Assembly: GCF_030063135.1 (NCBI RefSeq)
Contig: NZ_JASISO010000009.1
Coordinates: forward strand, 62,001 to 126,000
Length of the DNA stretch: 64,000 nt
Source: Streptomyces sp. G-G2
GTDB lineage: Bacteria > Actinomycetota > Actinomycetes > Streptomycetales > Streptomycetaceae
Direction: 5' to 3'
A program made the position numbers and the translations under genes. Under the pieces are notes generated by a model that made no database searches, was not told where the DNA came from, and saw nothing but the letters and a program-made list of their open reading frames with translations. Shown piece by piece: positions 25,142 to 33,441 of this stretch; the first letter of the stretch is position 1; the number at the start of each line of letters is the position of its first letter.

Positions 25142-26278
25142 ATGGAAATACTGCAGCACCACTCGACGGCCCATCAGGTCTGGGAAGAGGCCCAGGAGTT
25201 CATCCGGCTGTTCCACCAGGAGAACCCGGAAGCCGGAGATCCGGCCGCCCGGCTCGACGCGGTACGGACGCAGCTCGCGGAGACCGGAACCTACCGGCAC
25301 ACCCATGACGAGCTGGTGCACGGAGCCCGGGTGGCCTGGCGCAACAGTAACCGGTGCATAGGCCGCCTGTACTGGAACTCGCTGCGCGTGCGCGACCGCA
25401 GGGGTCTCGACGGGGCCGACGAGATAGCCGCCGAGTGCTTCGAGCACCTGCGGGACGCGACCAACGGCGGCCGGGTGCGGCCCACCATCACGGTCTTCGC
25501 CCCGGACGCTCCGGGGCGCCCGGGCCCGCGCATCTGGAGCGAGCAGCTGATCCGTTACGCCGGATACGGCGACGAGAACTCGATCCCGGTCGGCGACCCG
25601 CGCAACGCCCCCCTGACCCGGGCCCTGTGCGGGCTCGGCTGGACCGGCGGCCGCGGCGGCGCCTTCGACCTGCTGCCCCTGGTCGTACAGGGCCGTGACG
25701 ACAAGCCCCGCTGGTTCGACCTGCCCGCCGACGCGGTGCTGGAGGTGCCGATCGAGCACCCCGACCGCGACCACTGGACGGACTGGGGGCTGCGCTGGCA
25801 CGCCGTACCGGCGATCTCCAACATGTGTCTGGAGATCGGCGGCATCCACTACCAGGCGGCGCCGTTCAACGGCTGGTACATGGGGACCGAGATAGGCTCC
25901 CGCAACCTCGGGGACGAGGACCGCTACAACCTGCTCCCCGCGGTGGCCCGCAGGATGGGACTGGACACCTCCAGCGATCGCTCGCTGTGGAAGGACCGGG
26001 CCATGGTCGAGCTGAACCGGGCGGTGCTGGACTCCTTCGACCGGGCCGAGGTCACCATCGCCGACCACCACACCGAGTCCCGGCGCTTCCTGTCCCACAT
26101 CGACCAGGAGGAGCGCAGAGGGCGGGACGTGGGGGCGGACTGGTCGTGGATCGTGCCCCCGATGTCCGGCTCCGCGACCCCGGTCTTCCACCGCACCTAC
26201 GAGGACCGCCGGCAGAGCCCCGCGTACGTCCAGCACGCGGGCGCGAAGGAACGCGCCCAGGGGCGCGATTTGGTATAG
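25142..26278 (+). CDS. nos: Bacterial nitric oxide synthase oxygenase
   Basis: This 378-aa protein is the heme oxygenase domain only, the usual bacterial form, which makes nitric oxide and citrulline from arginine with oxygen and a reduced pterin or folate. The heme ligand is Cys72 in WRNSNRCIGR. The arginine-binding Glu250 is in NGWYMGTEIGSRN. DRYNLLPAVARRMGLDTSS, WKDRAMVELNRAVL and VTIADHHTESRRFL are strongly conserved, and WSWIVPPMSGSATPVFH closes the domain. No reductase gene is adjacent, as is normal in bacteria, where general flavodoxin or ferredoxin systems serve. No thaxtomin genes are seen, so a pathogenicity role is not suggested. The ATG at 25142 follows a GGGGG stretch. Confidence 0.95.
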   Translation: MEILQHHSTAHQVWEEAQEFIRLFHQENPEAGDPAARLDAVRTQLAETGTYRHTHDELVHGARVAWRNSNRCIGRLYWNSLRVRDRRGLDGADEIAAECFEHLRDATNGGRVRPTITVFAPDAPGRPGPRIWSEQLIRYAGYGDENSIPVGDPRNAPLTRALCGLGWTGGRGGAFDLLPLVVQGRDDKPRWFDLPADAVLEVPIEHPDRDHWTDWGLRWHAVPAISNMCLEIGGIHYQAAPFNGWYMGTEIGSRNLGDEDRYNLLPAVARRMGLDTSSDRSLWKDRAMVELNRAVLDSFDRAEVTIADHHTESRRFLSHIDQEERRGRDVGADWSWIVPPMSGSATPVFHRTYEDRRQSPAYVQHAGAKERAQGRDLV

Positions 26279-26328
26279 ACCCTTCTGTTACCGTCGGCTC
26301 CGGACGGACCGGCGGAGAGGGGCACACC

Positions 26329-27471
26329 GTGGGAAGTACGGACCGGGGTACCGGGAACGGAACCGGCAGTGGCGGGCAGGATCCGGGCGGGGAGCGGGAC
26401 CCGCTCCCCGGGGCGCGGGGGGCCGACGGGCGCGGACGGCGCGCGTACATCGGCTCGTTCACCTCGACGGGCGGCCGCGGGATCACCACCGCGGCCGTCG
26501 ATCCCGCCACGGGCGCGCTGACCCCGGTCGCCGCCACCGACGCGCTCGCCGACCCGTCCTACCTGGCGCTCGGCGCGGACGGCGCGGTGCTCTACGCGGT
26601 CAGCGAGACCAAGCGGGGAGCCGTCGGCGCCTTCCGGACCTCCCTCGCGGGCGGGCTCGAACCGCTGGGCGCACCCGTCACCGTGGACGCCTCCGGTCCC
26701 ACCCACCTCAGCGTGACCGGACGCCACCTGCTCACCGCGAACTACACCTCCGGCAGTGTCAGTACGCTCGCCCTCGCCGCCGACGGCCGCCCCACCGGGC
26801 CCGCCTCGGTGCTGCGCCACCGCGGCTCCGGCCCCGACGCGGACCGGCAGGGGGAGCCGCACGCCCACCAGGTGCTGCCCGACCCCAGCGGTCGCTGGGT
26901 GCTCAGCGTGGACCTCGGCACCGACGCGGTCCGGGTGTGCTCCCTCGACCCGGCCGACGGCGAGCTGCGGGTGCGTTCCGACATGGCCCTGGTGCCGGGC
27001 AACGGGCCCCGCCACCTGGCGTTCCACCCGGACGGCGCGCTGCTGTACGTACTGAACGAGCTGCGGCCCCTGCTGACCGTCTGCCGGTGGGACGCGGCCG
27101 CCGGCGCAGCCGAACCGGTCGGCGAGGTTCCGGTCGCATCAGAGGGCGCCTCACGGGCCGTACGGGCCTATCCCTCGGCCCTCGTGGTCTCGCCCGACGG
27201 CAGGTTCCTGTGGGCGGCCGTGCGCGGAGCCGACACGATCGCCGTCCTGTCGCTCTCCGAGGGCGGCTCGAAGCCGCAGCTCACCGGCAGTGTCCCGAGC
27301 GGCGGCCGGTGGCCGCGCGATCTCGCCCTCGACCCGGCCGGGCGGCGGCTGTACGCCGCCAACGAGCACTCCGGGGACGTCACCTGGTTCGACGTGGACC
27401 CGCTGACCGGCATCCCGCGCCGGGGCGGATCGGTCCCGGTCCCCGCCGCCACCTGCGTGGTCTTCGACTGA
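26329..27471 (+). CDS. Lactonase-family seven-bladed propeller protein (6-phosphogluconolactonase type)
   Basis: This 380-aa protein belongs to the Pgl/YbhE lactonase family (PF10282). Repeated blade motifs include AYIGSFTSTGGRGITTA, YLALGADGAVLYAVSE, PTHLSVTGRHLLTANYTSGS, PHAHQVLPDPSGRWVLSVD, GPRHLAFHPDGALLYVLNEL and WPRDLALDPAGRRLYAANEH. The conserved His and Arg expected in the channel are present. The first 40 residues are Gly/Asp-rich and probably disordered. The GTG start has GGAGAGGGG upstream. It follows the nitric oxide synthase by 50 bp and may share its transcript, although no functional tie is known. It ends before a very strong hairpin at 27493. Confidence 0.85.
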   Translation: MGSTDRGTGNGTGSGGQDPGGERDPLPGARGADGRGRRAYIGSFTSTGGRGITTAAVDPATGALTPVAATDALADPSYLALGADGAVLYAVSETKRGAVGAFRTSLAGGLEPLGAPVTVDASGPTHLSVTGRHLLTANYTSGSVSTLALAADGRPTGPASVLRHRGSGPDADRQGEPHAHQVLPDPSGRWVLSVDLGTDAVRVCSLDPADGELRVRSDMALVPGNGPRHLAFHPDGALLYVLNELRPLLTVCRWDAAAGAAEPVGEVPVASEGASRAVRAYPSALVVSPDGRFLWAAVRGADTIAVLSLSEGGSKPQLTGSVPSGGRWPRDLALDPAGRRLYAANEHSGDVTWFDVDPLTGIPRRGGSVPVPAATCVVFD

Positions 27472-27492
27472 CCCGGTCCGCGACCGCGTCGT

Positions 27493-27543
27493 ACGTACGA
27501 GGGCCCGCCGCCGGATCAGATCCGGCGGCGGGCCCTCGTACGT
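27493..27543. terminator. Bidirectional terminator, 51-bp perfect palindrome
   Basis: Perfect 25-bp arms flank a single central A (position 27518). The palindrome begins ACGTACGAGGGCCCGC and ends in its inverse. It lies 21 bp after the lactonase stop and 10 bp after the stop of the convergent CbiX-like gene, so it can end transcription from both directions. Confidence 0.9.
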
Positions 27544-27553
27544 GCTGCTGCGG

Positions 27554-28477
27554 TCAGTGGACGGGCGTGCTCAGGGTGATGCCCGCGGCCCGGCTGTACT
27601 GGGCCACGGCGAGCTTGCCGAGCGCCGGGTAGGCGCCCAGCACCTCGGCGGCGGAGCAGCCCGCCTCCTTGCAGGCGGTGTCGAGCAGCCCGTCGGCGGC
27701 CTCGGGGCCGATCAGGTACGGGGCCAGCGCCAGCTGGACGGCGCCGGAGGACTGGCGCAGCTCGTCCGCCACGGCGGCGACCGAGCCCTCCTGGTCCAGG
27801 GCGGCGGCCATCACGGGCACCGCGAGGCGCGCGGCCAGCAGCATGCCGGTGATCCCGGCGGCCTGTACGGCCTCCGGGCCTCCGGTGGTGGCCAGGATGA
27901 TGCCGTCGGCGGCGGTGGTCACGGTGAAGAGCCGGGCGCGGTCGGCGCGGGCCAGGCCCGCCTCGGACAGCCGCACGTGCACGGCCTCGGCCAGCAGCGG
28001 GTGGGGTCCGAGGACGTCGGCCAGTTCGACGGCGGCCGAGCAGTCCATGACGGCCTGGCGGATCCGGCGCAGCAGATCACCGTCGGGGCCGACCAGCAGC
28101 GGGACCACCACGGCGTCCGGACCGCTCGGCGGCGGTACGTCCTGGCCGGTGGCGCGGGCGAAATCGGCGCGCGCGGCGCGCTGGTTCGCGATCGCGGTCA
28201 GTACGCCGGAGAGGCCGGGGAAACCGGCGCCTGCGGTGTCATCGCCGTCGAGGAAGCCGATGTGCCCGTCCAGGCCGGGCAGCTCGGAGCGCCCGATGCT
28301 CAGGATCTCCTCCGCGAACCGCCGCGAGGCGTCCGAAGGGGCACCGGGCACGGCGAGTACCAGCGCGGGCGCGCCCTCGGGCGCCACCGCGGGCTCGGGC
28401 CGGCGGTGCCGTCCGGTCTGGGGCGGTCGCGGCATTCGTACGGGCAGGCCATTCGCGGGCCCAGTGGGGGAGCTCAT
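27554..28477 (-). CDS. CbiX-like protein lacking the metal-binding residues
   Basis: This 307-aa protein has the two-lobed layout of sirohydrochlorin/cobalt chelatases of the CbiX family. Support comes from the N-lobe PALVLAVPGAPSDASRRFAE, the VVVPLLVGPDGDLLRRI strand and the LGPHPLLAEAVHVRLSEAGL segment. The metal-binding His of the family (usually in GHGS after the first strand) is replaced by VPGAPS, and the second His in the PLLLxxGxH region is Asp here. Chelatase activity is therefore doubtful. The ATG at 28477 is chosen as start because the preceding 17 codons look non-coding. It may be a regulatory or orphan paralogue. Neighbours give no hint of cofactor synthesis. Confidence 0.72.
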   Translation of the reverse strand: MSSPTGPANGLPVRMPRPPQTGRHRRPEPAVAPEGAPALVLAVPGAPSDASRRFAEEILSIGRSELPGLDGHIGFLDGDDTAGAGFPGLSGVLTAIANQRAARADFARATGQDVPPPSGPDAVVVPLLVGPDGDLLRRIRQAVMDCSAAVELADVLGPHPLLAEAVHVRLSEAGLARADRARLFTVTTAADGIILATTGGPEAVQAAGITGMLLAARLAVPVMAAALDQEGSVAAVADELRQSSGAVQLALAPYLIGPEAADGLLDTACKEAGCSAAEVLGAYPALGKLAVAQYSRAAGITLSTPVH

Positions 28478-28573
28478 GGCGCCGCATGCTACTGGCTTTC
28501 CCGGGTGGCCTGTTCGGGCAGGGCCCACTCGGGCGGCATCTGTCCGTATTTATCCGGTGAAGCTTAGATACGA

Positions 28574-29260
28574 TCAACTCACGGACGGCAAGCGCCAGTC
28601 CACGGGCTGTGATCCTTGCTGGACCAGGAGGTCGTTCGTCCTGCTGAACGGCTTGGACCCGAAGAACCCGCGGTCGGCGGACATGGGGGAGGGGTGGGCC
28701 GCCTCCAGCGCCGGGAGATCGCCCAGCAGCGGCCGCAGGTTGCGGGCGTCCCGCCCCCAGAGCACCGACACCAGCGGCTTGCCGCGCGCCGCCAGCGCCC
28801 GGATCGCCTGCTCCGTCACCGCTTCCCAGCCCTTGCCCCGGTGGGCGGCGGGCTTGCGCGGAGCCGTGGTCAGGGCCCGGTTGAGCAACAGCACGCCCTG
28901 GCGGGTCCACGGGGTGAGATCGCCGTTCACGGGCCGGGGCAGGCCGAGGTCGCTGTGCAGTTCCCGGAATATGTTGTCGAGGCTGCCCGGAACCGGCCGA
29001 ACCTCGGGGGCCACCGAGAACGACAGCCCGACCGCGTGCCCCGGGGTGGGATAGGGGTCCTGCCCGACGATGAGCACCTTCACCTCGTCGAAGGGCTGCT
29101 GGAAGGCGCGCAGGACGTTCGCCCCGCTCGGCAGGTACGTCCTGCCCGCCGCGATCTCGGCGCGCAGGAAGTCGCCCATCGCGCCGATCTGCTGCGCCAC
29201 CGGTTCCAGAGCACGGGCCCAGCCCGGCTCGACGATCTCGTTCAAAGGTCGTGCTGCCAC
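28574..29260 (-). CDS. ung: Uracil-DNA glycosylase, family 1
   Basis: This 228-aa enzyme removes uracil from DNA as the first step of base-excision repair. The catalytic Asp68 is in [20 protein letters not shown], the uracil-binding Asn in [11 protein letters not shown], and the Leu-loop motif [18 protein letters not shown] carries the second catalytic His. The length is standard. The start is a GTG at 29260. It lies 25 bp downstream of the BNR-repeat gene on the same strand. Streptomyces species often carry two family 1 genes, so this may be one of a pair; only one copy is visible here. Confidence 0.95.
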   Translation of the reverse strand: MAARPLNEIVEPGWARALEPVAQQIGAMGDFLRAEIAAGRTYLPSGANVLRAFQQPFDEVKVLIVGQDPYPTPGHAVGLSFSVAPEVRPVPGSLDNIFRELHSDLGLPRPVNGDLTPWTRQGVLLLNRALTTAPRKPAAHRGKGWEAVTEQAIRALAARGKPLVSVLWGRDARNLRPLLGDLPALEAAHPSPMSADRGFFGSKPFSRTNDLLVQQGSQPVDWRLPSVS

Positions 29261-29285
29261 GCCGAGTCACTCTAGTTGATTCGGG

Positions 29286-30377
29286 CTATTGGCCGATCAC
29301 GGCGGCCCGCACGCACAGTACGTCCGGCAGGTGGGAGGCGAGTTGGCGCCAGGTGTCGCCGTCGTCGGCGCTCGCGTACAGCTCGCCGTTGCGGTTGCCG
29401 AAATAGATGCCCGCCGGTTCTCCGTCGTCCGTGCAGAGCGCGTCCCGCAGCACGGTCCCGTAGTGGTCGCCGGAGGGCAGGCCGGCGGTGAGGGGCTCCC
29501 AGCTGGCCCCCGCGTCCCGGGTGCGGAACACCCGGCAGCGCCGTTCCGCCGGGACCCGGTCGGAGTCGGCGTTGAGCGGGAAGACGTAGGCGGTGTCCGG
29601 GTGGTGGGGGTGCGCGGCCACGGCGAAACCGAAGTCGGAGGGCAGTCCGGCGCCGATGTCCGTCCAGCGCGCGCCCGCGTCGTCGCTGCGGTAGACGCCC
29701 CAGTGGTTCTGCAGGTAGAGCCGGTCACGGTCGCCCGGGTCCTGGGCGATCTTGTGGACGCACTGGCCGAACTCCGGATGCGGATCGGGCAGGAAGACGG
29801 CCGACACGCCCTCGTTGGACGGGGACCAGCTCGCCCCGCCGTCCTCGGTGCGGAACACCCCGGCGGTGGACACCGCGACGGTTACCGCCTCCGGCCGCTC
29901 CGCATCGGTGATCACGGTGTGGACGGCCTCCCCGCCGCCTCCCGGCACCCAGCTCTTGCGGCTCGAATGCTCCCACAGCGGCCGGACCAGGTCGAAGGTC
30001 TCGCCCCGGTCCGCCGAGCGGAACAGCGCCGCCGGTTCGGTCCCCGCGTACACCACGTCCGGGGCCTCCGGCCCGGCTGGGTGCAGCTGCCAGACCCGCT
30101 CCAGCGAAGCGCCGGTGTCCTGCGGGAACTTGACCGCGGGCGCGGCCGGTTCGTGCCAGGTCTCCCCGAGGTCGTCGGAGCGGAAGACGGACGGCCCCCA
30201 GTGCTGGCTGTCCGCGCCGACCAGCAGCCGCGGGACGGGCCCGCGTCGGTCGATGGCCACGGCGTAGACGGCCTGGGCGTTGAAATGGGGATCGTCGAAC
30301 TCCCATCGGCCCCCGCTTCCCCGGTGGCCGATGAAGAGACCCTTGCGGGTTCCTGCGAGCAGTAGCACGTCGGACAT
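29286..30377 (-). CDS. BNR/sialidase-like beta-propeller protein
   Basis: This 363-aa protein consists of repeated Asp-box (BNR) motifs of the S-x-D-x-G-x-T-W type: FRSDDLGETW, FRSADRGETF, FRTEDGGASW, YRSDDAGARW, FRTRDAGASW and YASADDGDTW. Such repeats form a six-bladed propeller found in sialidases, Vps10 domains and photosystem assembly factors. There is no signal peptide, so it is probably cytosolic and is not a normal secreted sialidase. The catalytic Arg triad of true sialidases is not evident. The ATG at 30377 has GGGAGGT seven bases upstream. Its function is not known. The downstream ung gene is close enough to be co-transcribed. Confidence 0.8.
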   Translation of the reverse strand: MSDVLLLAGTRKGLFIGHRGSGGRWEFDDPHFNAQAVYAVAIDRRGPVPRLLVGADSQHWGPSVFRSDDLGETWHEPAAPAVKFPQDTGASLERVWQLHPAGPEAPDVVYAGTEPAALFRSADRGETFDLVRPLWEHSSRKSWVPGGGGEAVHTVITDAERPEAVTVAVSTAGVFRTEDGGASWSPSNEGVSAVFLPDPHPEFGQCVHKIAQDPGDRDRLYLQNHWGVYRSDDAGARWTDIGAGLPSDFGFAVAAHPHHPDTAYVFPLNADSDRVPAERRCRVFRTRDAGASWEPLTAGLPSGDHYGTVLRDALCTDDGEPAGIYFGNRNGELYASADDGDTWRQLASHLPDVLCVRAAVIGQ

Positions 30378-30505
30378 GGCCGACACCTCCCGGACGTCTT
30401 CGCCCCTGCGGCATCCTCTTCCGGCCAGTCTGCACCCGCCCACTGACAGTGGCCCGGCGGGCGCTGCGGCGCGCTGACCTGCTGATCGAATCTGATCGAT
30501 GCGTG

Positions 30506-30530
30506 GATCAAGCCAGCTGGTTACTTGATC
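30506..30530. promoter_or_regulatory. Inverted repeat upstream of the acyltransferase gene
   Basis: GATCAAG at 30506-30512 pairs with CTTGATC at 30524-30530 around 11 bp. The surrounding 50 bp are rich in TGATCGA words and less GC-rich than the genes, as expected for a promoter. It lies 57 bp before the wax ester synthase-like start. Confidence 0.4.
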
Positions 30531-30586
30531 GTACGGGGCCGGAAAGGATTCACTTCGGGCTTCTGCTGCCCTGTGAGAGGCGATCC

Positions 30587-31957
30587 GTGGCCACCGAGCA
30601 CCTCCCCCCGCTCGACCTCGCTTTCTGGCGGATCGAATCCGCCTCCCACCCCATGCACCTGGGTGCGCTCGGCGTGTTCGAGGCCGCCGGTCCCGACGCG
30701 GCCGCCCGCGCCGCGTCGCTGATCGCCCAGCGGTGCGCGGCCGTGCCCCGGCTGCGCCGCCGGATCCACGACGTGCTGCTTCCGGTGGGGGCGGCCGCCT
30801 GGTCGCCCGCCCGGGACTTCGACCCGGCCCGGCACGTGTTCCTCGTCCGGCACGGGCGTACGGACCCGCACCGGGCCGCCGGGCCGCTGATGGCCCGCCC
30901 GCTGGAGCGGGGCCTGCCGCCGTGGGAGGCGCACGTGCTCGCCGGGCCGGACCCGGGGACCTTCGCGGTGCTGTTCAAGTTCCACCACGCGCTCTCCGAC
31001 GGGCTCGGCGTGCTGGCGCTGGCGGCCGGACTGTTCGACGAGGGGGCGGGCGTACGGGGCTCCGCGCGCCCGGCGCCCCCGATCCCCCGCCGGAGCACCG
31101 GCCCCGGGTCCTGCTCCGGTTCCGCGGCGGCCCTGCGGCGGCTGCCCGGGATGCTGGCCGCCCGGGTCCAGGACGTGGGCCAGGCGCTGGAGATCGGGGC
31201 CGCCGTGGCCCGGTCCGGACTGCCCTTCGGAGTCCCCGACGGGCTGAGCGCCGACAGCGGCCGGACCGACGGGACACGGGCGCTGGCCGGGGTCGCGCTC
31301 GACCTGGACGAGGTGAACCTGATCCGCAAGGCAGCCGGGGGCACCGTCAACGACGTACTGATCGCCCTGGTCGCGGGCGCCCTGCGGCGCTGGCTGGCCG
31401 GGCGCGGGGAGACGGTGGGCGGCGGACCGGGGCCGCGGGCCCTGATACCCGTCTCGCGCCGCCGCTCCAGGGGCGGCTCCGGCGCGGCGGGCTCCGGGGC
31501 GGGCAACCGGCTCTCCGGTTACCTGCTGCGGCTCCCGGTCGCCGAGAGCGAGCCGCTGCGCAGGCTGGACGCCGTACGGGCGGGGATGGACCGGAACAAG
31601 GAGGCGGGACCGGCCCGGGGCGCGGGGGCCGTGGCCCTGCTCGCCGACCACGTGCACCCGCTGGGCCACCGGCTGGGCGGGCCGCTGCTGGCCCAGGCCG
31701 CGCGGCTGCTCTTCGACATCCTGGTCACCAGCGTTCCGCTGCCCGGGCTGGCCTTCTCGCTGGGCGGCAGTCGGGTCCGCGAGATCTACCCGCTCGCGCC
31801 GCTGGCGCGGGGGCACTCCCTGGCCGTGGCGGTCTCCAGCTATCGGGGCACGGTCCACTACGGGCTGGTCGCCGATGCGGCCGCGGTGCCCGACCTGGAC
31901 GCGCTGGCGCGGGCGCTGCGGACGGAACTCGAAGAACTTGTACGAGAGGTCTCGTAG
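30587..31957 (+). CDS. Wax ester synthase/diacylglycerol acyltransferase-like protein
   Basis: This 456-aa protein belongs to the WS/DGAT family, which joins acyl-CoA to diacylglycerol or long-chain alcohols to make storage lipid at the membrane. The catalytic motif is FHHALSDG with His133 and His134. The N-terminus LPPLDLAFWRIESASHPMHL is the family opening motif, with LGAL following. GTVNDVLIALVAGALRRWL and SVPLPGLAFSLGG cover further conserved blocks (the PLW and NDVVLA regions). The GTG at 30587 has GAGAGG six bases upstream. The gene ends within the first ArsR-type operator of the next gene, so its last codons double as regulatory DNA. Triacylglycerol synthesis is the most likely role. 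Confidence 0.85.
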   Translation: MATEHLPPLDLAFWRIESASHPMHLGALGVFEAAGPDAAARAASLIAQRCAAVPRLRRRIHDVLLPVGAAAWSPARDFDPARHVFLVRHGRTDPHRAAGPLMARPLERGLPPWEAHVLAGPDPGTFAVLFKFHHALSDGLGVLALAAGLFDEGAGVRGSARPAPPIPRRSTGPGSCSGSAAALRRLPGMLAARVQDVGQALEIGAAVARSGLPFGVPDGLSADSGRTDGTRALAGVALDLDEVNLIRKAAGGTVNDVLIALVAGALRRWLAGRGETVGGGPGPRALIPVSRRRSRGGSGAAGSGAGNRLSGYLLRLPVAESEPLRRLDAVRAGMDRNKEAGPARGAGAVALLADHVHPLGHRLGGPLLAQAARLLFDILVTSVPLPGLAFSLGGSRVREIYPLAPLARGHSLAVAVSSYRGTVHYGLVADAAAVPDLDALARALRTELEELVREVS

Positions 31958-31960
31958 TAC
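31940..31960. promoter_or_regulatory. Putative ArsR operator, site 1 (OYE promoter)
   Basis: GTACGAGA-N4-TCGTAGTAC on the plus strand. All 17 defined bases recur, inverted, at 33389-33409 in front of the arsR-like gene. The site covers the last codons and stop of the acyltransferase gene and lies 82-102 bp before the OYE start. Confidence 0.75.
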
Positions 31961-31970
31961 GAGGGATTAC

Positions 31971-31991
31971 GTAGTACGGTGTGTCTCGTAC
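31971..31991. promoter_or_regulatory. Putative ArsR operator, site 2 (OYE promoter)
   Basis: On the minus strand this reads GTACGAGA-N4-CCGTACTAC, 15 of 17 bases identical to site 1. Its centre is 31 bp from site 1, three helical turns, so two dimers would sit on the same face of the DNA. It lies 50 bp before the OYE start. Confidence 0.7.
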
Positions 31992-32041
31992 TTGGCCGTC
32001 GTGCCCGGCCCAGGCCGGACCGCATCCCGTGGAGATCCCAG

Positions 32042-33121
32042 ATGAGTGCCGCCCTGTTCGAGCCCTACACCCTCCGCTCTGTCACCGCGCCGAACCGCGT
32101 CTGGATGGCCCCGATGTGCCAGTACAGCGCCGAGCCCGCAGGCCCGCAGGCGGGGGTGTCCCACGACTGGCACTTCGCGCACTACGCGGCCCGCGCGGTC
32201 GGCGGCACCGGACTGATCCTCCAGGAGGCCACCGCCGTCTCGCCCGAGGGCCGGATCTCCCCCTACGACCTCGGTATCTGGAACGACACCCAGGTCGAGG
32301 CGCTGCGCCGGATCACCTCGTTCCTCTCCGCGCAGGGCACTGTTTCCGGGATCCAGCTCGCGCATGCCGGCCGGAAGGCGTCGACCGACGCGCCCTGGAA
32401 GGGCGGCGCCCCGGTGGCGCCCGAGGCGGGCGGCTGGCGGCCGAGCGCCCCGAGCCCGGTGGCCTTCGCCGAGGGGCACCCCGTACCGCACGAACTGACG
32501 ATGGCGCAGATCCAGGAGATCGTGGAGCAGTTCGCGGCCGCCACCCGGCGCTCGCTGGCCGCCGGTTATCGGGTCGTGGAGATCCACGGCGCGCACGGAT
32601 ACCTGCTCGGCGAGTTCCTCTCCCCGCACAGCAACCGGCGCACCGATGCCTATGGCGGTTCCTTCGAGAACCGGATCCGCTTCCCGCTCGCCGTCGTGGA
32701 CGCGGTGCGGGCCGAGTGGCCCGAGGAACTCCCGCTGTTCTTCCGGATATCCGCCACCGACTGGCTGGAGGAGGACGGCTGGACCGCCGACGAGACGGTG
32801 CGCCTGGCCTCCGTACTCCTGGAGCACGGGGTGGACCTCCTCGACGTCTCCACCGGCGGGCTCGCTCCGCACGCCAAGATCCCCGTCGCCCCGGGCTACC
32901 AGGTGCCGTTCGCCGCGCGGGTCAAGTCGGAGGCGGGGGTCCCGGCGGCCGCTGTGGGTCTGATCACCGAGCCTGCCCAGGCCGACAAGATCGTGGCCAA
33001 TGGCGAGGCGGACGCGGTGCTGCTCGGGCGGGAACTCCTGCGCGACCCGCACTGGGCCCGGCGCGCGGCCCGCGAACTGGGCGCGGAGATCCGGCGCCCG
33101 AACCAGTACCACCGGTCGTGA
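32042..33121 (+). CDS. Old Yellow Enzyme-family NADH:flavin oxidoreductase (YqjM type)
   Basis: This 359-aa FMN enzyme reduces activated C=C bonds of enones, quinones or nitro compounds. Cys26 and Tyr28 in APMCQYSAE sit where thermophilic-like YqjM proteins carry their redox-tuning Cys and Tyr. The substrate-binding His pair is in EIHGAHGYLLGEFLSPHSN (His182 and His185). RTDAYGGSFENRIRF and the C-terminal phosphate-binding segment EADAVLLGRELLRDPHW are typical. GGAG precedes the ATG by eight bases. Two copies of a 21-bp operator in its promoter match one before the downstream ArsR gene, so it is probably induced when an electrophile releases that repressor. A terminator hairpin follows at 33159. 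Confidence 0.92.
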   Translation: MSAALFEPYTLRSVTAPNRVWMAPMCQYSAEPAGPQAGVSHDWHFAHYAARAVGGTGLILQEATAVSPEGRISPYDLGIWNDTQVEALRRITSFLSAQGTVSGIQLAHAGRKASTDAPWKGGAPVAPEAGGWRPSAPSPVAFAEGHPVPHELTMAQIQEIVEQFAAATRRSLAAGYRVVEIHGAHGYLLGEFLSPHSNRRTDAYGGSFENRIRFPLAVVDAVRAEWPEELPLFFRISATDWLEEDGWTADETVRLASVLLEHGVDLLDVSTGGLAPHAKIPVAPGYQVPFAARVKSEAGVPAAAVGLITEPAQADKIVANGEADAVLLGRELLRDPHWARRAARELGAEIRRPNQYHRS

Positions 33122-33158
33122 TCCGGTCCTGACCCGATCCTGGGCGCTCGGGCGCGAT

Positions 33159-33179
33159 GCGCGGCGGCCGGCGCCGCGC
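33159..33179 (+). terminator. Terminator hairpin after the OYE gene
   Basis: GCGCGGC at 33159-33165 pairs with GCCGCGC at 33173-33179 around a 7-base loop, 37 bp after the OYE stop. No T-run follows, as is common in Streptomyces. Confidence 0.5.
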
Positions 33180-33388
33180 TGACGGCGATGCCGGCCGGGC
33201 TCAGGTGGTGGTGGCGGTCTCTGCGTGATCCGGCGGTGCGGCAGGTGCCCGCGGCGGCCTCCGCGAGGGCCGGGAGAACCGCCGCGCCGCAGCTGTGGGC
33301 GGCCGCGCCGCCCGCCGGTTCGCAGGGGTCGGGGCGCAATGCGGCCCCGCTGCCGCAGGCCGAATCCACGGCTTCTCCCTCATGCCGT

Positions 33389-33409
33389 GTACTACGATGG
33401 TTCTCGTAC
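33389..33409. promoter_or_regulatory. Putative ArsR operator, site 3 (autoregulatory)
   Basis: On the minus strand this reads GTACGAGA-N4-TCGTAGTAC, identical at all 17 defined bases to site 1 of the OYE promoter. It lies 33-53 bp before the arsR-like start, where it would block its own promoter. Confidence 0.75.
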
Positions 33410-33441
33410 CATTGAGGCGTCAAGCGAGTGGAGGAGTACAT

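Larger units (their letters stand above)
33122..33441. other. 320-bp region between the OYE and arsR-like genes
   Basis: It begins with the OYE terminator hairpin and ends with the ArsR operator and a GGAGGAG ribosome site at 33430-33436. The middle part (33180-33380) is open in several frames, but none has a recognisable motif or clear codon bias, so I do not call a gene there. Confidence 0.5.

Noticed and set aside
23996..26236. A 746-codon open frame on the minus strand across the FUSC and nos genes
   Set aside because: It runs antisense to two recognisable proteins and through a decayed region, with composition typical of a shadow frame.
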